A stretch of 64,000 bases of DNA, from the NCBI GenBank assembly GCA_021732785.1, contig JAKFUG010000004.1, positions 87,216 through 151,215 on the forward strand. The letters run 5' to 3'. Position numbers and translations under genes: made by a program. The notes under the pieces were generated by a model. The model made no database searches. It had not been told where the DNA came from and saw nothing but the letters and a program-made list of their open reading frames with translations. The DNA comes from Planctomycetaceae bacterium (GTDB lineage: Bacteria; Planctomycetota; Planctomycetia; Planctomycetales; Planctomycetaceae). Positions 47,030-54,537 of the stretch are shown piece by piece (the stretch's first letter is position 1; each line of letters begins with the position of its first letter).

Positions 47030-47376
47030 TGCGGGAACTCCCTCTGCGGCGAGGCTGCCGGGATTCCAGCCGGTCTGACAGGAAGCTGTCGAGACGGTAA
47101 GCCGGTGCGGCAGTCTAGGGGGTGATGCGGTTAGAAGTCAAAGCACGCTTCGATCTGGTTCCGAAATTCTCATTTTTGGGGCGCGGAAGAGGTTCGGAAT
47201 CGCAAAGTTTGGAAACAGCGACTCCCGTCTCGGAGATACGACTCGGCATGCAACTCGTGCTCAATCACCCTTGGCTGCCCGATTGACTGCTTGAAAAAAG
47301 ACAGTCAGCCTGTGAGGATTTCTCCAGTGATTCACGATCGACACGAGAGTTCCCGTTTCTGATCAATGAGGCCGGC
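47030..47376. promoter_or_regulatory. 347-base divergent gap upstream of the ATP synthase operon
   Basis: There is no gene here. The gap must hold the promoter of the leftward atp operon and that of the rightward beta-propeller gene. Part of it (about 47155-47300) is visibly lower in G+C. No confident -35/-10 pair could be picked out and no R-family repeat is present. Confidence 0.5.
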
Positions 47377-48285
47377 ATGACGCGAACGCTGATGTCCCTT
47401 GCCGCGTATCTGGTGGGCAGTGCATGGATTGTGTCGGCAAGCGCCCTCGCGGAAACCCCGGCGTCAAAACCGGCCCTTTACAGCCTGCAAGCGGACGGAA
47501 CGGGCTGGGAGAAATTCTTTCAATTACCACAAGTCGGGGCGATGGGATCGCCCCAGGTTTCGCGAGACGGGAAATTCCTCGCATTTGACGGCTGGATGCC
47601 CGACGCGGGGGAAGGGACCAGTGACTCACGATTATTTGTGATTTCCACCCAGCGCGATGAACTCTGGTTGCTCGGCAGCGGTGCCATGCCCACGTGGGGG
47701 CCGGACAATTCGCGTCTGGCCTGCTCGTTCTACTCCGGCGGAGTGGGCATTTTGACGATCGACACGCAAGAAGTTGTGACCATCGACCGCAATGGCTGGG
47801 GAACGCAGTGGTCGCCAGACGGAAAGTCGATCGCTTATGCTGCCGGACGCGAACTCCGCGTTTACGACGTCGAATCCAAGGTTTCGCGGACCGTCTTTAA
47901 TGCAGAAGGCCAATATACATCCTTGGCCTGGAATGGAACCTGGTCGCCCGACAGTCAGCGGTTCCTCTTTCTCGGCACCAAAGAAGACGGGAATAAAGAC
48001 CTCGCATCGGTAAAAGTTGTCGGAAACGATCCCGATCTGAAAAGGCACATCGTTAACACGAAGCCATCAGCGAAATTCGCGTGGCATCCGACGCAGCCGC
48101 GGATTGTTTTTTCTCAATACAGTGCCGAGCAGAAGCGCTCGCAACTCTTTGAAATCGATCCGGGAAAGAACGATCCGCCCAGGCGACTGGAAGGGCAGGA
48201 TGCGACGCTAGAAGTGGTCGCACCCGCGTGGACCCCGGATGGCAAACGCCTCTTCTGTGTGGGCAGAACAGCGCCGACGAAATGA
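47377..48285 (+). CDS. Exported TolB-like beta-propeller protein
   Basis: This 302-residue protein has a signal peptide (about residues 1-26, ending ALAET). It is built of repeated PD40/TolB-type blades: PQVSRDGKFLAFDGW, PTWGPDNSRLACSFY, TQWSPDGKSIAYAAG, GTWSPDSQRFLFLG and PAWTPDGKRLFCVG. Such propellers bind other proteins or sugars; nothing here suggests catalysis. It is not in a tol-pal cluster, so it is not TolB itself. The end is close to the end of the convergent regulator gene. Confidence 0.85.
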   Translation: MTRTLMSLAAYLVGSAWIVSASALAETPASKPALYSLQADGTGWEKFFQLPQVGAMGSPQVSRDGKFLAFDGWMPDAGEGTSDSRLFVISTQRDELWLLGSGAMPTWGPDNSRLACSFYSGGVGILTIDTQEVVTIDRNGWGTQWSPDGKSIAYAAGRELRVYDVESKVSRTVFNAEGQYTSLAWNGTWSPDSQRFLFLGTKEDGNKDLASVKVVGNDPDLKRHIVNTKPSAKFAWHPTQPRIVFSQYSAEQKRSQLFEIDPGKNDPPRRLEGQDATLEVVAPAWTPDGKRLFCVGRTAPTK

Positions 48286-48304
48286 GCGCGCGCCAATGAT
48301 ATGG

Positions 48305-49195
48305 CTATTGCTTGTATCGTCGCTTTGTCAGCGTGACCCGGTTTCCGGTTTCGTTATAAGAAATATCATCCATAAAGGCGCGCATCAGCATCACACCGCG
48401 GCCGCTGGGTCGGTCGAGATTCTCCATGTCCGTGGGGTCGGGCAGCGTTGCCGGGTTAAACCCTTTTCCTTCGTCTTGAATGCTGATTCTCGCGACGACC
48501 GGCGTGACTTCGAGCTCGAGTTGAATCCGCCGACGGGAATAGGGCGGTTCCTGGCAACGTCGTTCCGCGAGGGCGTAGAACTCGGCATAATCGGTTTCTT
48601 TCAACGTCGAGCTGATCTCCAGATTGCCGTGGTAAAACGCGTTCAAGAGCGCTTCTTCGAGCGCGGTTGCGATCCGCAACCGATCCGTTTTTTCCAGTGC
48701 CCAGAGCTCTCCGAGTTCGTGCTGAACCTGGCGCGATAATGCCATGACCAGCGACAATTCCGTTTCAATCCGGTAACTTTCCTGGCGTTGCTCGAGGCGA
48801 TTCATCAAGGCGGCCTGGGAACGGATGTCGGTTGCCGCCGTGAGGACCCGCCGGACCGTGGGTTGCAGATCCAGAGCCAGCGTCCGTTTGGGAACATAAC
48901 TCGCCGCCCCCGCACGGAGGGCCTGGACTGCCAGTTCTTCGCTTCCCTGAGCCGTCATCAGCACCACGGGAATTTGCGGAAACTGTTGCCGCAGGGCAGT
49001 GACGAGTTCCAGGCCGTTCATTTGCGGCATCTGCATATCGGTGACGACGAGGTCCGGCGTGTGTTCGACGACGGCCGCCAGGGCTTCGAGCCCATCGACA
49101 GCCGTTCGAATGGTCCAATCCGAGTTGCGTTCCAGGATTCCCGCGACCAGACGTCGATCGATGGGAGAATCGTCGACGATGAGGACTGTCGTCAT
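48305..49195 (-). CDS. Response regulator with C-terminal RsbW-like HATPase domain
   Basis: This protein has 296 residues. Residues 1-120 are a receiver domain (TVLIVDDS, phospho-acceptor D53 in VVTDMQMP, VLMTAQG, lysine in VPKRT). A short linker helix leads to a histidine-kinase-type ATPase domain of the anti-sigma (RsbW/SpoIIAB) kind: ATALEEALLNAFYHGNLE (N box, about 180), SIQDEGKGFNP (about 245) and SGRGVMLMRAFMD (about 275). No HisKA phosphoacceptor is present. It may be a phosphorylation-controlled anti-sigma kinase. A CGGAG site precedes the ATG. Confidence 0.9.
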   Translation of the reverse strand: MTTVLIVDDSPIDRRLVAGILERNSDWTIRTAVDGLEALAAVVEHTPDLVVTDMQMPQMNGLELVTALRQQFPQIPVVLMTAQGSEELAVQALRAGAASYVPKRTLALDLQPTVRRVLTAATDIRSQAALMNRLEQRQESYRIETELSLVMALSRQVQHELGELWALEKTDRLRIATALEEALLNAFYHGNLEISSTLKETDYAEFYALAERRCQEPPYSRRRIQLELEVTPVVARISIQDEGKGFNPATLPDPTDMENLDRPSGRGVMLMRAFMDDISYNETGNRVTLTKRRYKQ

Positions 49196-49495
49196 GGTGC
49201 AACTCCGAGCGAATGACCGATTCAAAAGCGTCAGCGTTTGATTTCCACCGTTGAGTCCAGCCGCTGAACTGACTGGTGGATCGTACGTCCGTGAGAACAA
49301 CTGCAAGGATGTTGCCTATTCTTTCCGTAATCTTCCGGTCTTGCCACTGTTCGCGGCACGGATTCGTGAGATTCTCACGGACACAGAGAGGATAGTTCGC
49401 GCGGCGAGACTGGGGAGACTTCGGCCCCGACGGTATGCTGCTGTGACCACGAAGTGCTCATCCGAATTGGAAACCTCGTTGAAAAAGAGCTGCAC
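49196..49495. promoter_or_regulatory. 300-base divergent gap
   Basis: No gene is supported here. It separates the receiver/HATPase gene from the HpcH/HpaI aldolase gene and must hold both promoters. No clear promoter boxes or inverted repeats were noticed. Confidence 0.4.
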
Positions 49496-50275
49496 ATGCC
49501 GACGTTGAAAGAACGACTGGACCGGGGAGAGACCGCGATCATTCTCGCCGCCGGGCGGATTTATCACCACAACATTCTGCAGATCGTGGGCATGACGGGC
49601 GGATTCCACGGCGTCTGGTTCGACATGGAACACGTCGGCTTGACGACCGAGCAACTGGAAGTCGCCACGCTGGCTTGCCGGGCGAGCGGCATGGATTCCT
49701 TCTGTCGCGTCGCCCCCACCGATTACGCCACCGTGACGCGCTGTTTTGAAGCCGGGGCGGGCGGGATCATGGCGGCGCAAATCTTCTCGGCGAAGCAGGC
49801 CGAAGAGTTCGTGCAGTGGGCGAAGTTTGCCCCGCGCGGCTGGCGCGGTCTCAACACCGGTGGAGTCGATGCCCGCTTCACCACAATGCCCGCCGCCGAG
49901 TTCACGAAGAAGGCGAACGCCGAAACGTTCACACTCATTCAAATCGAAACGCTGCCCGCGGTCGAAGAATGTGAGGCGATCGCCGCGATTGATGGGGTCG
50001 ACGCCCTCTTCATCGGCCCGGCGGATTTGAGCCAGAGTCTCGGCGTTACGGGTGACTTCTTTAATGAGAAGTGCATCGCCGCCATCGACAAGATTTCCGC
50101 CGCGTGCAAGAAGCACAAGAAACATCTCGCCGCGGTGGCCTTCAACCCGGCCCATGCGAAGATGCTGCACGAAAAAGGCTGCCGGTTGATTTCACCGACG
50201 ACGGATGTGCGCGTGGTGGTCGCAGGGCTTAACGCCGTGCGGAAAGACTTCGCGGAGTTCTTCCCGGCGGGATGA
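49496..50275 (+). CDS. HpcH/HpaI-family aldolase
   Basis: This 259-residue TIM-barrel class II aldolase starts MPTLKERLDRGETAIIL. Motifs include VWFDMEHVGLTTEQLE (about 40), GAGGIMAAQIFSAKQAE (about 85, the loop with metal-binding residues) and GVDALFIGPADLSQSLGV (about 165). These enzymes split or join 2-keto-acids such as 2-keto-3-deoxy sugar acids. No sugar-acid pathway genes lie next to it, so the substrate is open. R5 follows the gene. Confidence 0.9.
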   Translation: MPTLKERLDRGETAIILAAGRIYHHNILQIVGMTGGFHGVWFDMEHVGLTTEQLEVATLACRASGMDSFCRVAPTDYATVTRCFEAGAGGIMAAQIFSAKQAEEFVQWAKFAPRGWRGLNTGGVDARFTTMPAAEFTKKANAETFTLIQIETLPAVEECEAIAAIDGVDALFIGPADLSQSLGVTGDFFNEKCIAAIDKISAACKKHKKHLAAVAFNPAHAKMLHEKGCRLISPTTDVRVVVAGLNAVRKDFAEFFPAG

Positions 50276-50283
50276 GTGACAAC

Positions 50284-50354
50284 TCAACGAGCCCGAAGCG
50301 CAAGCGCCGGGTTCTTTTTGAATGCACCCGGCGCTTGCGCTTCGGGCTCGTTGA
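50284..50354. repeat. R5 inverted-repeat element, copy 1
   Basis: The arms tcaacgagcccgaagcgcaa and ttgcgcttcgggctcgttga, extended by gcgccgggtt/cacccggcgc, pair over about 30 bases around a short loop. It lies exactly between the convergent stops of the aldolase gene and rarA, so it probably ends transcription in both directions. A second copy is at 59032-59106. Confidence 0.85.
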
Positions 50355-51674
50355 TCACGCATCTCCGCGGTGACGCCTCTGCCGAATCTCGCCCAATCGT
50401 CGGGCGAGTTCCGCTTCAAACCCGCGGTCGGTCGGTTCGTAGTAGGTACGGTCGACGCCGAGGTATTCCTGGTCGACCCAACCCTCCGGGGCATCGTGCG
50501 GGTATTGATAGTTATCGCCGTGACCGAGGCGTTTCGCGCCGGCGTAATGGCGATCGCGCAAATGCTGCGGGACGGGGACAAGAGCTTTCTCGCGGACATC
50601 TTCCAACGCGCGATCGATCGCCATGTAGGCGGCGTTCGATTTCGGCGCGAGGGCCAGATACGTTGCGGCCTGGGCGAGCGGAATGCGGCACTCCGGCATG
50701 CCGAGAAACTCCACCGCGGCCGCCGTCGCCTGGGCAATGACCAGCGCCTGCGGATCGGCATTGCCGATGTCTTCGGATGCGGAAATCAGTAATCGCCGGG
50801 CGAGAAAGCGTGGTTCTTCGCCCGCTTCGAGCATCCGCGCGAGCCAGTAAATCGCGGCATCGGGATCGCTCCCGCGGATGCTTTTAATCAAGGCCGACGC
50901 CGCATCATAGTGTTCATCGCCGAGATTATCATAGCGAATCTGCTTCTTGCCGAGCGATGCTTCCGCAGAGGCGAGATCTAGGATACGTTGTTCCGGCGGC
51001 AACGACAGCACTGCGACTTCCAGCGCCGTCAGCGCCCGGCGGACATCACCGTCAGAACGTTCGGCAAGAAGCGCCAACGCATCGGCTTCCGCGGTGACAT
51101 TGAGCTTTCCGAGACCACGCTCCTTGTCACTCAATGCGCGTTGTAATAAGGACGCGACATCACTCGGCGTGAGGGGTTGCAGTTCAAAAATCTGACTGCG
51201 GCTGAGCAACGGAGCGATCAACGCAAAGAATGGGTTGGCCGTCGTCGCGGCGACGAGCGAGACAACGCCGTTTTCGACATCGGGGAGCAGCACGTTCTGC
51301 TGTTGTTTGTTGAAGTGATGCAACTCATCAATGAACATCACCGACGATGGCCCGCCGGCTTCCACGGCGTTCCGGGCGATATCCAGCAGATCGCGCAGTT
51401 CTTTCACCCCGGACGCCGCGGCATTCACTGTGACAAATTTTCGCCGCGTGGTCTTTGCGAGGAGTTCCGCAAGGCTCGTTTTGCCGATCCCGGGCGGACC
51501 ATAAAACACGACGCTGCTGAGGCGGTCGGCGTCAATCATCCGCCGTAGCAGTTTGCCCGGCGCGAGGAGATGCTGCTGGCCGACGAACTCGGTGAGTGTT
51601 CGCGGCCGCATTCGTGCCGCGAGTGGTTTGACGGCGTCACGATTCGAGGATTCGATGCCGGCGAAAAGGGACAT
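50355..51674 (-). CDS. rarA: Replication-associated recombination protein A (AAA+ ATPase)
   Basis: This 439-residue AAA+ protein of the RarA/MgsA family acts at stalled replication forks. The P-loop is YGPPGIGKTSLAELL (about 58) and Walker B is VMFIDELHHFNK (about 112). Further marks are AATTANPFFAL (about 137), the sensor GDVRRALTALE (about 215) and the C-terminal RYDNLGDEHYDAASALIKS and RDRHYAGAKRLGHG segments. The stop codon touches the R5 repeat. A probable 6S RNA lies upstream on the same strand. Confidence 0.94.
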   Translation of the reverse strand: MSLFAGIESSNRDAVKPLAARMRPRTLTEFVGQQHLLAPGKLLRRMIDADRLSSVVFYGPPGIGKTSLAELLAKTTRRKFVTVNAAASGVKELRDLLDIARNAVEAGGPSSVMFIDELHHFNKQQQNVLLPDVENGVVSLVAATTANPFFALIAPLLSRSQIFELQPLTPSDVASLLQRALSDKERGLGKLNVTAEADALALLAERSDGDVRRALTALEVAVLSLPPEQRILDLASAEASLGKKQIRYDNLGDEHYDAASALIKSIRGSDPDAAIYWLARMLEAGEEPRFLARRLLISASEDIGNADPQALVIAQATAAAVEFLGMPECRIPLAQAATYLALAPKSNAAYMAIDRALEDVREKALVPVPQHLRDRHYAGAKRLGHGDNYQYPHDAPEGWVDQEYLGVDRTYYEPTDRGFEAELARRLGEIRQRRHRGDA

Positions 51675-51801
51675 GGCGAAAGCTGAGGGCTGAGGGACGG
51701 AGAGTTGTTCACACGGATCATTGTTGACGGTTGAAAGCAAAAGAAAAGCTGAGAAAAGGCGCGGGGTTTGGGATTCGGCAAAGCGCTAGCGAGTGCGCAG
51801 C
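51675..51801. other. Spacer between 6S RNA candidate and rarA
   Basis: These 127 bases follow the probable 6S RNA on the minus strand and precede rarA. They contain no supported gene. rarA has no good ribosome site here, so its message may be processed from a longer transcript. Confidence 0.35.
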
Positions 51802-52008
51802 AAAAAAGCCTCCGCCTGTGCCGGTGAGCGCTGAGGTTTCTGAACCCTTAAGAGTTCAGGGGGACACCGACAATCCGGGTTGTGTGAGCCGAAGCCGGGC
51901 CGAAACCCGACGGTGGATATACACGCAGCCGAACCGTGACAGCATCCTCTGAGGAATTTGTAGGGTCAACGCACAAGGCTCGTATCGAACACTGCAGAGG
52001 CTTTTAGA
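51802..52008 (-). ncRNA. ssrS: Probable 6S RNA
   Basis: Read on the minus strand, about 207 bases fold into one long hairpin. The ends pair (AAAAGCCTC near 52006 with GAGGCTTTT near 51810) and finish in a T run (51802-51807), like a terminator. The 5' side shows CAGTGTTCGATACGAGCC, close to the E. coli 6S text GATGTTCGCAAGCGGGCC. The 3' side of the central bubble carries a small hairpin, CTGAACTCTTAAGGGTTCAG (51840-51859), like the CTTGAACCAAGGGTTCAAG element of E. coli. 6S RNA imitates an open promoter and binds RNA polymerase. As I recall, 6S genes lie beside rarA in several bacteria. Exact ends are uncertain. Confidence 0.75.
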
Positions 52009-52179
52009 ATCCAAGGATTCCACCTTCCACGCTACCGCCGGTCGCTCACATTCGCAACCCTTTACTTCGCCTCTTCGCGGAGAAATCACGCGGCTCGATC
52101 GCCCGGGCATTGATTCACAATGCGGATGTGATGGATCGGTCAGGACTTGCTCAATCACAGCCGCGAGTGGATCGGAAGA

Positions 52180-52249
52180 GTCGGGGCAGGGGCCCCGATC
52201 CAAGAATGGGAGTTGGATGCGAAATCATGGGTCGCGGCCCCGCCCCGAC
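52180..52249. repeat. R4 inverted-repeat element, copy 2
   Basis: The arms gtcggggcaggggccccgat and cgcggccccgccccgac pair around about 28 variable bases. The element ends three bases before the stop codon of the minus-strand phosphatase gene. It matches the copy at 5939 in its arms but not in its core. Confidence 0.8.
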
Positions 52250-52252
52250 GCG

Positions 52253-54187
52253 CTATGTGACTTTGACGGTAATCGGCTTCACTTCCTCTTTCCGCCCGGC
52301 TTTGATGCCGTTCTGCTTCCATTGATCCGGACGATCCGTTCCGACGTGAACCGTGTAAGCTCCCATCGCAAACACCGGCGGCTGAAAACGTTCGCCTTGA
52401 ACTCGCAACGAGTAAACCACCTCGCCGGTCGCGTCCGTAACGACTTGCACCACGGGATTCCTGGCGTTCTCGAAGATCAATTCCGGTAACCACGCGACGG
52501 GCTTGCGTCCATCGTTCGCGGCCATGTCGATCGTGATCGGCCAGCCGGGGAACTGGGCTTTGTCGCCGTCCTTCGCATCGGCAAACCGCGGCCAGCACTC
52601 GAAGGTGACCCGCCGGGTTTGCTTGTGAAACCGGACCAGACCATAACCATCGGCGCGTTGCTTTTCGTTGGCGATGTTCGGCGGATTGGCATATGCCATC
52701 ATCGAAATGCGGTTTCCCAAGCCATCCTTGAAATCGCCGGTCCACGGTAACGGGCTGTCAGCGACGGGATTCGGCCCCGGCTTTTCGTCCTCCGGATGCC
52801 ACCAGCGGCCGTAGATGGTGTTGACGAGGGCCGGACTCGTGAAGCTGTACGGACCGTCGCCGAAGTCGTCGATGCCGTGCTTCACCACCACGGCGAGATG
52901 CTGGTCGCCGCAGAGATGCACGGCCTGTACGCGGCGAATTTCCTCGAGCGCTTTGTTCCGTGCGGTTTGCGGCCAACCGTTGCAGTCGAGATCGGCGAGC
53001 AAGCGATCATTCCTGCCGCCGTGCATGTGAACGGCCCCACAGAACGCGGTCTGCGACAGCACGGCTTTCACGTCCGCACCGGTCCAGTCGGCAGACCATT
53101 CGCGCAGGAATTGGTGTTGTCGATCGCCGAGCAATTGCAGCCCCGGCAAGTCGATCGACTTGGGATCGTACTTCGGATCATTGATGTGGTCGGGCCGCGG
53201 ACCCATCTGCGGAATCTTCCCCGCGGGACCGGTTTTGAATTTGCGGTCTTCGAGGATGGCGAAGTCGATGCCGCCGACCCGCAGCCGGGTGAAGTAGACG
53301 GTGATCCCGCGATCAATCGGTACGGGATCAACCGGATCCGGGAGATGCCACGTTTGATGCCGTTGAACGAGATTGACGTACTCCGGTGGATAGAAGTACC
53401 CGCCGTCGGCGTTTCCGCTGATGTACGACCGCTTGCCATTTTCGCCCCACAGGTTCGGATGGCCGACGTCATGGTCATCGGGAATGGTGACCGTCGGGCG
53501 ATCCCGAATGACATCGCGGAACTGCAGCCCGAATTCGATCCACCCGGCGGTATGTTCGGTATGGCGATACGTTTGATCGCCGCCGAAGAAGAGCAGATCG
53601 GGATTCTGCAACTTCAGATTCTCGATGATCTCCGGTCGCAGCCCGGTGGTGCGGCTCGAATTGCAAGACATGTTCGCAACGACGATTTCCTCTTTGTCGG
53701 TGGGGTCTTTGCGGATCAGTCCCACGAACTCCGCGGTGGCACCGTGACGCACCCGGTAGGGAACATCGTGTGTGTTATCCCAGTTTTCGATGCGGAAGTG
53801 GGCACTCCAACCGGGAAACAGGACGGGCACTTTCGCGGCTTCGGTCCATTCGCCGTTGCGTTGGAATTCGAGCCGGGCCTCGCGCGGTTCGTCCGGTTTC
53901 AGCGGATAGAGCTGGGCCGTGAGCTTGAGCACGCCGCGGTCATGGGTGTACAGCGCGAACGCCACGACCTGATCGCGGGGCACGTTCATCATCGGCGGCG
54001 CGTTTGCCGTCTTCGGTGTCGGCTTGTTCCACCATTCCCCGACCGCGAACGAGTCGAGATTCGGGAATTCCGTGCCGAACGGTTTCGCGGCGTCGGCCGC
54101 AGTTTCCGCAGCCTGAACCGACGGCGTCCCGCGCCACCACAAACAGATCGCGGCCAATTTCAAAAACCAGCGGCGGGTCAGATTCAT
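52253..54187 (-). CDS. PhoD-like metallophosphatase, Tat-type signal
   Basis: This protein has 644 residues. The N-terminus MNLTRRWFLKLAAICLWW is a twin-arginine-type signal. The metallophosphatase core shows VANMSCNSSRTTG (about 165), LLFFGGDQTYRH (about 188), IPDDHDVGHPNLWG (about 223) and LCGDQHLAVV (about 410), the expected order of metal-binding D, N and H residues in PhoD-like enzymes. Members cut phosphodiesters or phosphomonoesters outside the cytoplasm. The C-terminal about 120 residues are a beta-rich addition. Confidence 0.88.
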   Translation of the reverse strand: MNLTRRWFLKLAAICLWWRGTPSVQAAETAADAAKPFGTEFPNLDSFAVGEWWNKPTPKTANAPPMMNVPRDQVVAFALYTHDRGVLKLTAQLYPLKPDEPREARLEFQRNGEWTEAAKVPVLFPGWSAHFRIENWDNTHDVPYRVRHGATAEFVGLIRKDPTDKEEIVVANMSCNSSRTTGLRPEIIENLKLQNPDLLFFGGDQTYRHTEHTAGWIEFGLQFRDVIRDRPTVTIPDDHDVGHPNLWGENGKRSYISGNADGGYFYPPEYVNLVQRHQTWHLPDPVDPVPIDRGITVYFTRLRVGGIDFAILEDRKFKTGPAGKIPQMGPRPDHINDPKYDPKSIDLPGLQLLGDRQHQFLREWSADWTGADVKAVLSQTAFCGAVHMHGGRNDRLLADLDCNGWPQTARNKALEEIRRVQAVHLCGDQHLAVVVKHGIDDFGDGPYSFTSPALVNTIYGRWWHPEDEKPGPNPVADSPLPWTGDFKDGLGNRISMMAYANPPNIANEKQRADGYGLVRFHKQTRRVTFECWPRFADAKDGDKAQFPGWPITIDMAANDGRKPVAWLPELIFENARNPVVQVVTDATGEVVYSLRVQGERFQPPVFAMGAYTVHVGTDRPDQWKQNGIKAGRKEEVKPITVKVT

Positions 54188-54537
54188 GGCGATTTGCTTC
54201 CCGGAAGGATGAAGTTTCGAGAATCGTAACGAATTCGGAGCGATGTGACACGGGCGTGAAGGTTCGTGCCACATCGCCGGCTGGGGGGCTGATGTGGTCC
54301 CTTCTCTTCCGTCCGCGGGGGAGAAGGGAACCGAAGGCCGGATGAGGGGGCTGAGCGTTTCAGTACGCTCGCTGTTTGAAGACCCCCTCACCCTAACCCT
54401 CTCCCCCGCGGACGGGGGAGAGGGGACCGAGAGAACACGAATCCACGAGATTTTGCCTGTTCCGCTTGGACGAAATCGACGTAACGGATTAGGCTCACTC
54501 TTTGCGCTGTGAATGTGTCGCATCGAGGAGGATCGCG
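54188..54537. repeat. 350-base divergent gap holding inverted repeat R10
   Basis: R10 (about 54296-54427) pairs ggtcccttctcttccgtccg with its near complement around cggacgggggagaggggacc. Within it, the right side holds a strong self-hairpin of C and G runs (ccctctcccccg against cgggggagaggg). A smaller dyad (gatgtgacac/gtgccacatc) lies at 54242-54276. Promoters for both flanking genes must also be here. A purine-rich ribosome site sits just before 54538. Confidence 0.75.

Noticed and set aside
47377..48285. TolB of a Tol-Pal system
   Set aside because: No tolQ, tolR, tolA or pal genes are adjacent, and the protein is shorter than TolB and lacks its N-terminal domain.
51731..52203. Short frames on both strands over the 6S RNA candidate
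   Set aside because: They have no ribosome sites or domains, and the region is better explained as a structured RNA.
52796..54229. 477-residue plus-strand frame
   Set aside because: It is a shadow of the PhoD-like phosphatase on the other strand.
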